From the NCBI GenBank assembly GCA_030584105.1, contig CP129491.1, positions 2,108,001 to 2,172,000 on the forward strand: a DNA stretch of 64,000 bases. Direction: 5' to 3'. The position numbers and the translations under genes were made by a program. The DNA is from UTCHB3 sp002050155. Lineage in GTDB: Bacteria > Bacteroidota > Ignavibacteria > Ignavibacteriales > Ignavibacteriaceae. The notes beneath the pieces are model-generated. The model had not been told where the DNA came from. It saw only the letters and a program-made list of their open reading frames with translations, and ran no database searches. Shown one piece after another: positions 36,294 to 44,784 of the stretch. Within the stretch, counting starts at the first letter, position 1. The number at the start of each line of letters is the position of its first letter.

Positions 36294-38417
36294 ATGATTA
36301 AAAAGAAAATTAAATTTATTCTGCTGCTTGCACTTCTTTTTGTGCAGCCGGCACTTCCTCAGTATAATTTTAACCCCGATACCGTTAAAGCAGGGCTTTA
36401 CGATACCGGTAAAATGTGGACTTTTGAGTTCCCGCCGTTTCAATATTTGAAAGAAAAATATGGGTTCGTTGCTGCACAGGAGTGGTTTGATGATGTCCGG
36501 CTTTCGGCTCTAAGAATTCCGGGGTGCACCGCTTCTTTCGTTTCAGGCGATGGATTAGTGATGACGAATAACCACTGCGCTTCGTTTGTCAGAAATCTTG
36601 TACAAAAAGAGGGGGAAAATTTGGCGGAAACCGGCTTTTACGCAGAAAAATTGGAAGACGAAAGACCGATTCCGAATTACTACGCCGAGCAGCTTGTTTT
36701 TCTGAAAGATATAACCGATGAAATTGTGCCCGAAATTGAAAAAGGGAAAGACCTGAAAGAAAAAATTGAAATCAGAGGGGATTTAATGCAGAGTCTTAAA
36801 GCTAAATATTCCAAAGAAACGGGCTTGAAGTGCGATGTGGTTACTTACTACAACGGAAGCCTTTTCTTTGTGCAGGGGTTCAAAGTTTTCAAAGATGTCA
36901 GACTGGTTTTTGAGCCGGAAGAATCCATCGGTTATTTCGGCGGTGACCCCGATAACTTCACTTTTCCGAGATATAACTTAGATTGTACTTTCTATCGCAT
37001 TTATGGTGAAGACGGCAAACCGGTTAAAAGCACCAACTTCTTCAAATGGAGCGAAAACGGCGCTGCTGAAGGTGAGCTTGTTTTCACCGTGGGGAACCCC
37101 GGCTCAACAAACAGACTGAGAACCGTAGCGCAACTTGAATATTTGCGGGATGTGCAATACAGAAACATTTCTTATCTCCTTAATTCTTTCTACAACAAAT
37201 TAGAAGAACTGAAAACTATTAACCCTGAAAAAGCCGAAGAATATGAAAAGCAAAGGCTTTCTTTCTCAAACGGCTGGAAAAGTATCACTAACACATACAA
37301 AGCACTTTGCGACCCATACCTGATTGCACGCAAAAAAGATTTTGAGAAAAAAGCCGTTGAGTTTGTTAACCGGGACCCTAAACTTAAAAGCACCTACGGC
37401 GATGTCTGGAACAGCATAGCCACCACCCGTGCGGAAATGAAAGAGGTTGCCCAAAGGTTAGCTGCTTTCCCCGCAAAAACTTTTTTCACCCCTCGCCACT
37501 GGGCTATTGCTGACCAGTTAGTCTATTTTGCGAAACAAATGATGCTTCCGGAAGAAAAACGGGATTCGACTCTGAATTCCCCGCGGTATAAAAATATGAT
37601 CGCAAATATTTTTCCAAAAAACTACGACCCCGTTTACGAACTGGAAAGTATGGTGATAAACTTAGATTATATTAAAATGAACCTCGGAGTGGACCATGAA
37701 CTTACCCGTGATCTTTTTAAAGGGGAAGACTCACGCACGGCTGCGAAAAGACTGATTGCGGCTTCGCTGTTCACCGATGCCGAAACCGTTCAGGGATTTT
37801 TTAACCTGTCACCTGAGGAAATTTTAGCGCTGAAAGACCCGTTCATTCAGCACCTGGTTAAAAACTCTGCAGAATATGAACGGCTGACGACACTTCAAAA
37901 AGAGATTGATGAAACTGAAAACTTAACTTTTGGTTTAGTGGGGCAGATTCTCTACAAGATGTATGGTCACTCAATCACCCCGGACGCCAACAGAACCCTG
38001 CGAATCAGCGACGGTCTGATGGAGGGCTACCCGTACAATGGAACTATTGCCCCGGTTAAAACTACATTTTTCGGATTGTATGACAGGTTCTTCTCAAACA
38101 ACGGACAGTATCCTTTCAATTTGCCCGAAAGATGGGAAAAAGTACCTGAGGGGCTTGATCTCTCAACCCCCATTAATTTTGTTTCAACGAATGACATTGT
38201 AGGCGGCAACTCCGGCAGTGCGATTATCAACAAAAATGCGGAAGTTATCGGCTTGGCGTTCGATGGGAACATCGAAAGTCTGATGGGGAATTTTATCTAT
38301 CTTCCGGAAGTTAACCGCACCGTTGCGGTTGATTCAAAAGGGATGTACGAGGCCATTTTGAAAGTTTACAAAGCCGAGAGATTGGCTAAAGAACTTAGAA
38401 CCGGTTATTTGGATTAA
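36294..38417 (+). CDS. S46-family dipeptidyl peptidase, DPP7-like
   Basis: Exported (signal peptide to about residue 22, ending LPQ) 707-residue serine exopeptidase that releases dipeptides from oligopeptide N-termini. The catalytic His lies in MTNNHCASF, and the nucleophile Ser in DIVGGNSGSAIINK near residue 640. Eighteen residues after that Ser comes Gly in LAFDGNIESL. In the characterised Porphyromonas enzymes this position is Gly in DPP7 (hydrophobic P1) and Arg in DPP11 (acidic P1), so I infer DPP7-like preference. The fold includes the family's helical domain (about 270-560). It appears monocistronic. The family is typical of asaccharolytic Bacteroidetes and relatives that live on peptides. 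Confidence 0.9.
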   Translation: MIKKKIKFILLLALLFVQPALPQYNFNPDTVKAGLYDTGKMWTFEFPPFQYLKEKYGFVAAQEWFDDVRLSALRIPGCTASFVSGDGLVMTNNHCASFVRNLVQKEGENLAETGFYAEKLEDERPIPNYYAEQLVFLKDITDEIVPEIEKGKDLKEKIEIRGDLMQSLKAKYSKETGLKCDVVTYYNGSLFFVQGFKVFKDVRLVFEPEESIGYFGGDPDNFTFPRYNLDCTFYRIYGEDGKPVKSTNFFKWSENGAAEGELVFTVGNPGSTNRLRTVAQLEYLRDVQYRNISYLLNSFYNKLEELKTINPEKAEEYEKQRLSFSNGWKSITNTYKALCDPYLIARKKDFEKKAVEFVNRDPKLKSTYGDVWNSIATTRAEMKEVAQRLAAFPAKTFFTPRHWAIADQLVYFAKQMMLPEEKRDSTLNSPRYKNMIANIFPKNYDPVYELESMVINLDYIKMNLGVDHELTRDLFKGEDSRTAAKRLIAASLFTDAETVQGFFNLSPEEILALKDPFIQHLVKNSAEYERLTTLQKEIDETENLTFGLVGQILYKMYGHSITPDANRTLRISDGLMEGYPYNGTIAPVKTTFFGLYDRFFSNNGQYPFNLPERWEKVPEGLDLSTPINFVSTNDIVGGNSGSAIINKNAEVIGLAFDGNIESLMGNFIYLPEVNRTVAVDSKGMYEAILKVYKAERLAKELRTGYLD

Positions 38418-38531
38418 TTAATAACTTGTTCTTTTAAAGTTATTTCATAACTTTGCATAGTTTTGCACTATTAATTCACAGTTAGGTACTCTGCTATTCG
38501 TACGCTTAAGTTTATTTTAATTTTTTGCTGC

Positions 38532-41500
38532 TTGTCGGTAATCTCTTCATTTCCTCAGAATGCGAGAGATTACCGGCTTACAAGTTACAATATGTCAGAT
38601 GGAATAGCGACCAACAAGGTTTATTTTGCAGAGCAGGATAAAATCGGGAGATTGTGGTTCGCTACCGCTTTGGGGGTTTCTGTTTATGACGGCTTGGAGT
38701 GGGCTAATTATAACCTGCTTGATGACCGGAACAGAATAGGCTTCAGAAGAATTAAAATTGATGAAAAAGGTGTTAAATGGCTGATCCCTTTGGAAATTAC
38801 GCACAACATCAAAGCAGAGAAGGGGTTTGGCTGGGTAGATATACCTCTTATCCCTAACCTGAACGGATACAATAACCAAATTGTTGCGAGTGAAATTCTG
38901 TACATCAGGAATATGCCTGTTATTGCAATCAGTACAGAAGAACGACTATATTTATTAATAAATGATGTTTGGCAACAAGTAAACATCGATAAAATAACAA
39001 TTACAGGGATGAAAGCCGTTGGGAACTCTGTTTTCTTAACTACTCTTAAAGGTTTATGGAAACTTGACTTTAACTCTGAATTGAAACCGTCAATAACACG
39101 GAATGTTTTCGGAATTGATGAACCTTTATACGCAGTTTCTCTTCCTTATGGGGAGAATAAAGGCAACCACTTACTTTTGCTCGCTTCTGATTGGTTCGGT
39201 GAAGTTAATGACGGCAAATTACAAAAATATAACAGTGAACTGCAGATTGAATTTAATACTCTTGCCTCTCAATACCGTATTGCTGAAGACAAACACGGGA
39301 GAATTTACTTCGGCACCAGATTTGCAAAAAACATGTACGACAGAAACACAAGGCGCATTTCACCCCTGCGGCGAATTCAAGATTTTAGCTCAGACGGCAC
39401 TGCTTCAATTCTGATTGATTCCGAAAATAATGTCTGGTTCACTGATCTGAGAGGAATTGAAAAAATTTCATACCTGCCTTTTAGAATATTCGATAAAAAT
39501 AACGGGCTGTTAGAGGATGAAGTAACCGCCATTCTCGAGTATTCACCCGGAAATTTCATTTTTGGGCACAATTCAGGTTACACTGTTTACAAAAATGGTG
39601 TTTTTAATAAGGTGGAGTTTAAAGCCGGCAGGGGGGACTCGCAACCCGCTTCCCGTCTGCTTGATATTACTATGGATGATAAAGGCAACATTTGGGCAGC
39701 CACAGGGCAGTTCGGTTTGGTGAAAATTGATCCTAACGGCGGTTTTACCCGTTATCTGCAGGATAAAGCCCCTGTCACTGCTGTGTTTTACGATAAAAAG
39801 TATGGGTTGCTTGTTTCTGCCGATTTTATTCTATCCACTTTTAATAATTCTGTTTTGAAGGTGCACGGTTCACCGGATTTGAAGAGAAACTACAGAAAAT
39901 TCTTCCGGATTGATAACAAAGTGCTCGTTGCCTCCGGCGAGGGGATTTACGAAGTTGTAAAAGATTCAGTTGTACAAATCACCACAGGAAATAACAAATT
40001 AGATAACAGCTGTTTTGCTTTGTTTAAAATGAGCAATGATACAATCCTTGTGGGCACCGACGACGGGTTGTGCACACTTGAGGGTAATAAAATTGTACCC
40101 TACCACAGTGGTGATTTCACAATCAAAAAGAACATTTATTTTATTACAAAAACGCCCGAAGGGTCTTTTTGGTTCGGCACTTCTGACGGGCTAATCAGGT
40201 GGGACGGTAAAAATCGGGTGCGCGATTATCAAACGATGGATGGGCTGGCAGGGTTCGAGCTGAACAGATCAGCGGCGGTAGTGGATTCCGATAATAATTT
40301 TTGGGTGGGCACAAGCAACGGGCTTTCAGTTATTTCACTCGGCAGAATGGAAGAGGTTATTAACCCGCCTCGGATTTGGTTCGAAAGTGTTGAATCTGCC
40401 TCAGGAAAAGTTTATGACTTAAAAGAGGATAACCTGATCCCTTACAACGACAATTCACTTTACTTCAATTTTCGAGGAATTTCGTTCGTTGCAGAATCAA
40501 AAATTGAATATCAGGTTATGTTGGAAGGGTTTGATAAGAAATTCTACACCTTGCGTCAAACACAACTACAAAGCATAAGATACCCGAACCTTTCGCCCGG
40601 AACATATCGACTGATTGTGAAAGCAAAAAACCGTCTGAGCGACTGGAGCCGCCCTACCTACTCTGCGTTAATTATGATTGACAAGCCTTTCTATTTTAAA
40701 ATTTGGTTTATTTTGCTTGCCATTACTTCCATTTTTGCGGCAACAGTGCTGGTTCTGAAATATCTGCTGAGCACACGCGAACAAACACGCTTAGAAATTA
40801 TGGTGAATGACAGAACGAAGGCGCTCGCAGAGTCAGAAGCTAAACTGAAAGATACACTCGATAACCTTGAAGAAGTGGTTGAAGAGAGAACAAGCCAGTT
40901 GGAGTACTCCAACAAAACAAAAGATAAACTTTTCTCTATTATTTCCCATGATCTCAGAAGCCCTTTTTTGACGATTCTGGGCTATTCCGAAATGTTGGCG
41001 GAAGATATTGGTGAAATGGATGTTACTACTGCCCGTTCTTATGCTGAAAGGATTAAATCGGCTTCAAACCGCACTCTTGAGTTAGTGGATACACTTCTGG
41101 AATGGTCGAGGTTGCAAATCGGCGGATTGAAAGTTGAGTTTGAAGTGGTTGACCTTAACAGTATTATTGACGAGATATGCGCTCTGGCGTTACCCCAGGC
41201 TAAACAAAAAGGGTTAACTTTTACTCAGTTTGTTCAGGGCGATATTTCACTAACCACCGACCCAAGTTTGCTGAAAACAATTTTGAGAAATTTGGTAAAT
41301 AACGCTATTAAGTTCACGAATCAAGGCGGTGAGGTTAAATTAAACGCATTTGTAACACAAGGTATTGTTATAATTAGTGTTGAGGATAACGGGATTGGTA
41401 TTCCAAAGGAGATGCTGTCCCACTTATTTGTAATGGGTGATCTTAAATCCCGCAAAGGTACCGCGGATGAGAAGGGCACCGGAATCGGGCTTGGTTTAGT

Positions 41501-41636
41501 ATTTGATCTTCTTAAACTTATCGGCGGCGAAATAAGTGTGAAAAGCACCGAGGGCGAAGGAAGCAGCTTCACGGTTGAAATTCCGGTTGATCAACCTTTA
41601 TCAATTGAAGAGGACCCCGGCAACAAATCTTCTTAG
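38532..41636 (+). CDS. Two-component sensor histidine kinase with beta-propeller (Reg_prop, Y_Y_Y) sensor
   Basis: A periplasmic sensor of about 14 propeller blades with recurring N/D-x-W-F/V-G/A-T motifs (KIGRLWFATALGVSVYDG, DNNFWVGTSNGLSVIS) is followed by a Y_Y_Y domain (about 630-710). A membrane helix (about 715-740) leads to a coiled coil and a cytosolic HisKA domain with FSIISHDLRSPF (His806 phospho-acceptor). A HATPase domain follows with NLVNNAIKFT, DNGIGIP and GTGIGLGL. No receiver or AraC domain is attached, unlike many Bacteroidetes hybrid systems. The start is unclear. The in-frame sequence extends upstream to 38475 and encodes a hydrophobic stretch (LKFILIFCCLSVISS) ideal for a signal peptide, but with no ATG or GTG; TTG 38532 cuts it in half. 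Confidence 0.88.
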   Translation: MSVISSFPQNARDYRLTSYNMSDGIATNKVYFAEQDKIGRLWFATALGVSVYDGLEWANYNLLDDRNRIGFRRIKIDEKGVKWLIPLEITHNIKAEKGFGWVDIPLIPNLNGYNNQIVASEILYIRNMPVIAISTEERLYLLINDVWQQVNIDKITITGMKAVGNSVFLTTLKGLWKLDFNSELKPSITRNVFGIDEPLYAVSLPYGENKGNHLLLLASDWFGEVNDGKLQKYNSELQIEFNTLASQYRIAEDKHGRIYFGTRFAKNMYDRNTRRISPLRRIQDFSSDGTASILIDSENNVWFTDLRGIEKISYLPFRIFDKNNGLLEDEVTAILEYSPGNFIFGHNSGYTVYKNGVFNKVEFKAGRGDSQPASRLLDITMDDKGNIWAATGQFGLVKIDPNGGFTRYLQDKAPVTAVFYDKKYGLLVSADFILSTFNNSVLKVHGSPDLKRNYRKFFRIDNKVLVASGEGIYEVVKDSVVQITTGNNKLDNSCFALFKMSNDTILVGTDDGLCTLEGNKIVPYHSGDFTIKKNIYFITKTPEGSFWFGTSDGLIRWDGKNRVRDYQTMDGLAGFELNRSAAVVDSDNNFWVGTSNGLSVISLGRMEEVINPPRIWFESVESASGKVYDLKEDNLIPYNDNSLYFNFRGISFVAESKIEYQVMLEGFDKKFYTLRQTQLQSIRYPNLSPGTYRLIVKAKNRLSDWSRPTYSALIMIDKPFYFKIWFILLAITSIFAATVLVLKYLLSTREQTRLEIMVNDRTKALAESEAKLKDTLDNLEEVVEERTSQLEYSNKTKDKLFSIISHDLRSPFLTILGYSEMLAEDIGEMDVTTARSYAERIKSASNRTLELVDTLLEWSRLQIGGLKVEFEVVDLNSIIDEICALALPQAKQKGLTFTQFVQGDISLTTDPSLLKTILRNLVNNAIKFTNQGGEVKLNAFVTQGIVIISVEDNGIGIPKEMLSHLFVMGDLKSRKGTADEKGTGIGLGLVFDLLKLIGGEISVKSTEGEGSSFTVEIPVDQPLSIEEDPGNKSS

Positions 41637-41739
41637 AGAGGGTTTCAGATGATGGCATGCCAAGGCAGAAACCTTGAATTGGCGCAGCAAGTCTTCTTTG
41701 AAGAGGGTTTTTCCCCTGTTTTATTAACTGATTTTTTAC

Positions 41740-41815
41740 CTGCCCAACCCTGATTCTGCCCAACCCTGATTCTGCCTAACCCTGATTCTGCCTAACCCTG
41801 ATTCTGCCTAATTTT
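41740..41815. repeat. Tandem repeat of about 16 bp between the sensor kinase gene and trpA
   Basis: Four to five contiguous copies of CCCTGATTCTGCCTAA with very little divergence. They lie in the spacer 41637-41823 between convergent genes and reach within 10 bp of the trpA stop. No clear terminator hairpin is seen here. Confidence 0.85.
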
Positions 41816-41823
41816 CGTTGATT

Positions 41824-42783
41824 TTATTCAATTGATGAATGAGACAGAATAGCGGGAGAAGAGCAAGCAGCCCGTAGTTCTTTCACCAATTCTGTAGCCT
41901 CTGCTATGCCGCCGGTTTGCAGTTTTTTTATAACGGCACTTCCCACAATTACGCCGTTGCAAAAAGGCAGCACCTGCCGGGCAGTTTTTCCGTTTGAGAT
42001 TCCAAAACCAACCAATAATTTGTTTTTTTGCACTGTTTCTGCGGTTCTTGCCAACACCTTCAGATCGCTTTCTGAAAAACTTTCCCTTGCACCGGTTGTG
42101 CCCGAAACACTTACACAATAAACAAACCCCGAACTCTTTTCATCGATAAGCTTAATCCGTTCACTCCCTGATTGAGGAGTTACCAACAGCACTGTATCTA
42201 ACTTTTTGTTTTGCAGGTTTCGAACAACCCCGGTGTGCTTTTGGGTTACCAACGGAGCTGTATCTGATTGTTTGCTTTGTAGGTCCCAATCAAGCACTAC
42301 GCCTTTTCCGGTTTCAAAAAAAATTGCAGCTGATTTCTCCGGGATATTATTTAACGAATGGTTCCCTTTCCCAAAAAAGTCGTCATATTCTTCAATTGGT
42401 ACATCCGGAATTATCACACCATTTGCACCGGCAGAAAGGGCATCTTCGAAGAATTTTTCTTTACCATAGTTTAATATTGGGTTTGCATAACCCATTAAAA
42501 TCAACGGAATCTCGGTTTTTTCTCTTAATTTCGCGGTTAGTTCTAACACCCGATGTGTGTTAATTCCCTGTTTAAGCGCAATTTCCGACGAGCGTTGAAT
42601 TACTGCCCCATCCGCCAACGGATCACTAAACGGAATGCCGATTTCCAACATGTCAGCCCCCGCTTCAATTATTTTCATTGCAGTGTCGGTGAATTTTTCC
42701 CCCTCCGGGAAGCCCGCCGTTAAGAAAACGGAGAGAACTTTCCTTCCTTTATCGTTTATTTTTTGAATCTGCTCTTTTATCAT
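41824..42783 (-). CDS. trpA: Tryptophan synthase alpha subunit with a duplicated internal segment
   Basis: Cleaves indole-3-glycerol phosphate to indole and glyceraldehyde-3-phosphate; works with TrpB. Catalytic Glu47 in LEIGIPFSDPLADG and Asp58 are present, as are IIPDVPIEEY, YCVSVSGTTGAR and GFGISNGKTA. Length is 319, about 50 more than usual. The extra residues (about 139-192) sit just after PIEEYDDFFG. They include a diverged copy (KQSDTAPLVTQKHTG, 171-185) of the native strand KKLDTVLLVTPQSGS (193-207), exactly 22 residues apart. The insertion lies between the beta-4 loop and the next strand, so the barrel may tolerate it. It is the last gene of the operon, 399 bp after trpB. Confidence 0.9.
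   Translation of the reverse strand: MIKEQIQKINDKGRKVLSVFLTAGFPEGEKFTDTAMKIIEAGADMLEIGIPFSDPLADGAVIQRSSEIALKQGINTHRVLELTAKLREKTEIPLILMGYANPILNYGKEKFFEDALSAGANGVIIPDVPIEEYDDFFGKGNHSLNNIPEKSAAIFFETGKGVVLDWDLQSKQSDTAPLVTQKHTGVVRNLQNKKLDTVLLVTPQSGSERIKLIDEKSSGFVYCVSVSGTTGARESFSESDLKVLARTAETVQKNKLLVGFGISNGKTARQVLPFCNGVIVGSAVIKKLQTGGIAEATELVKELRAACSSPAILSHSSIE
42179..42310 (-). repeat. 66-bp in-frame tandem duplication inside trpA
   Basis: GTTACCAACAGCACTGTATC at 42179 recurs as GTTACCAACGGAGCTGTATC at 42245, exactly 66 bp on (22 codons). Similarity continues through the TTTGTTTTGCAGG/TTTGCTTTGTAGG region. Confidence 0.85.
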
Positions 42784-43182
42784 TTTCGCTTTTTTTGTCT
42801 TCTGATTTGATTTGTTTTGTTTTGTTCGTACTTTTTTACTGTTGGAAAATTTTTCTTAATTATATTTTCAGAAAACTTTTATTAATTCGTTCGGGTTTTT
42901 ATCCCCCTAACACTCCTTGCGCAGCATTTTTGGTTTTACCCCGAAATATACATACGCAAGTTTTCCCTCCGGTAGCAATCTTCGCGCAACCGCAAAATTT
43001 CCGGTTGATTTTCCCTGAGTTGCTCTCGCGTTGTTTTAACTCTTGCCTCGTTTAAAGAAACAAAGTTTAATTCTGTTTTCTTAATGTTTATCAACTCTTA
43101 CCGTCAGCTGAAGTTTAAGATTTTTTTATTACAATTGACAAATCCTTTTTTCTGATTATGCAGTGGGTACCCGGGTTATATG
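42784..43182. other. trpB-trpA spacer without recognisable content
   Basis: About 400 bp inside the trp operon, T-rich on the plus strand next to trpA. I see no open frame, terminator or clear repeat. The length is unusual, since other trp genes overlap by 4-20 bp or are spaced by duplicated gene ends. Confidence 0.4.
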
Positions 43183-44784
43183 TTACGATTTTTCCATAAT
43201 TGTTGCTAAATCTTTATCCCCCCGCCCTGAAACATTGACAACCACCACTTCGTTTTGATTCGTTTTTGGCATTAATTTCTCCAAAAATGCGATGGCGTGT
43301 GCCGACTCCAAAGCGGGAATAATCCCCTCCAACCGAGCTAAAAGATGTGTTGCCGCAAGTGCCTCATCATCGGTTACAGAGGCGTATTCGACCCTGTCGG
43401 TTTCCTTGAGAAAACTGTGCTCGGGCCCCACTCCGGGATAATCAAGCCCCGCAGAGATTGAATGAACATTAGCCACCTGACCGTTTTCATCCTGCAGAAG
43501 AAAACTCAACATCCCCTGAAAAATCCCCGGACGCCCAAGTGTCAAAGAGGCGCAATGCTGCCCCGACTCTAACCCGTAACCCGCCGCCTCAATCCCGAAT
43601 AACTGTGTGTGGCTACCTTCCAAAAAAGGATAAAACATCCCGATCGCGTTACTGCCACCGCCTACACAAGCGATTATATAGTCGGGCAGGCGGTTTTCTT
43701 TCTCCATTATTTGAGCACGGGTTTCTTTTCCTATAACCGACTGAAAATCGCGCACCATTACCGGGTAAGGATGTGGACCCACAACTGAACCAATAATATA
43801 ATGAGTGTTTGAAATGTTGGTAACCCAATCTCTTATTGCCTCGTTTGTGGCATCTTTAAGGGTTTTGCTGCCCGAGGTAACCGGCACCACTTCAGCCCCC
43901 AGTAACTTCATTCTGAAAACATTCGGCGCCTGCCGGTGAACATCAGTTTCGCCCATGTAAATCGTGCAATTCAGCCCAAATTTAGCGCAAACGGTTGCAA
44001 CCGCCACCCCGTGCTGCCCGGCGCCGGTTTCAGCAATTATCCTTTTTTTGCCCAACTCCTGAGCCAAAAGCACCTGCCCCAGAGCATTGTTTATTTTGTG
44101 CGCACCGGTGTGGTTAAGGTCTTCCCGTTTCAAATAGATTTTTGCCCTTCCATAGTGTGCTGTTAATCTTCCGGCATAGGTTAGGGGTGTTTGCCTGCAG
44201 TTATAATTTTTTTGAAGTTCATCAAATTTTGCGATGAATTTTGTGTCGTTTTTTCTTGAATTGTATAATTTTTCCAATTGGTGAAGTGCGGGTATCAGGG
44301 TTTCAGGTACATAAGCTCCGCCGAAAACACCGAATTTTCCCTTATCATCCGGGTGGTTATAGAGTGTGGCTTGGGTTTCTATCTCTTGATTAGAACGCTT
44401 TGTACTGGTTTCAGGCCGGCGGTTAAGGATAGTGCCCCGGGTTTCAGGCTTCTCCAATGCAGAAGCATTTTCAGCCTTACCTCGGCTCAGGTGGATTTTG
44501 GGTGCGGAGTGAGCAGCAACAATACTATTCTTTAAGTTCATTTCACTTTCGCTTTTATTATAGGGCGCAGTTTGGATTTCAGGCCTTTTCAATGAAGATC
44601 CGGTATCAGTACCCGACCGGTGATTATGGGTAGTGGCTTGAGTATCAGGCTCTTGAACAGATCGCTTTACATTAGTTTCCGATTGGTGATTATGGGTAGT
44701 GGCTTGAGTATCAGGCTCTTCGAATGCAGAAACCTTATTTGTTTCTTCTTCGTTTTTTGTGAAGTTACCGGCTTTAATTCTCAT
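43183..44784 (-). CDS. trpB: Tryptophan synthase beta subunit with a repetitive 140-residue N-terminal extension
   Basis: Condenses indole and serine to tryptophan with PLP. The enzyme core (about 144-533) is complete: NHPDDKGKFGVFGGAYVPET at its start, the PLP Lys in HTGAHKINNALGQ, ETGAGQHGVA, CVGGGSNAIGM, and the end VNVSGRGDKDL. Ahead of it are about 143 extra residues made of 22-residue units (P-D/E-T-Q-A-T-x-x-N-H/R style), the last of which runs into the native start ATLYNHPDD. The ATG at 44784 overlaps the trpF stop as ATGA, so translation very likely begins there and the repeats are translated. Internal ATG starts exist (e.g. Met82) but have no coupling signal. Confidence 0.92.
   Translation of the reverse strand: MRIKAGNFTKNEEETNKVSAFEEPDTQATTHNHQSETNVKRSVQEPDTQATTHNHRSGTDTGSSLKRPEIQTAPYNKSESEMNLKNSIVAAHSAPKIHLSRGKAENASALEKPETRGTILNRRPETSTKRSNQEIETQATLYNHPDDKGKFGVFGGAYVPETLIPALHQLEKLYNSRKNDTKFIAKFDELQKNYNCRQTPLTYAGRLTAHYGRAKIYLKREDLNHTGAHKINNALGQVLLAQELGKKRIIAETGAGQHGVAVATVCAKFGLNCTIYMGETDVHRQAPNVFRMKLLGAEVVPVTSGSKTLKDATNEAIRDWVTNISNTHYIIGSVVGPHPYPVMVRDFQSVIGKETRAQIMEKENRLPDYIIACVGGGSNAIGMFYPFLEGSHTQLFGIEAAGYGLESGQHCASLTLGRPGIFQGMLSFLLQDENGQVANVHSISAGLDYPGVGPEHSFLKETDRVEYASVTDDEALAATHLLARLEGIIPALESAHAIAFLEKLMPKTNQNEVVVVNVSGRGDKDLATIMEKS
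44356..44721 (-). repeat. 66-bp (22-codon) in-frame repeats at the 5' end of trpB
   Basis: About six units. Pro24, Pro46, Pro68, Pro113 and Ile135 of TrpB mark equivalent positions, giving spacings of 22, 22, 45 (two units) and 22 residues. The two most similar units (from EPDTQATTHNH) have nearly identical DNA near 44640 and 44705. The final unit overlaps the natural TrpB N-terminus. Confidence 0.9.

Noticed and set aside
43183..44370. TrpB starting at an internal codon near residue 144, making the repeats a spacer
   Set aside because: The ATGA overlap with trpF places the natural coupled start at 44784, and the whole repeat region is free of stops and frame-preserving. Proteomics could still overturn this.
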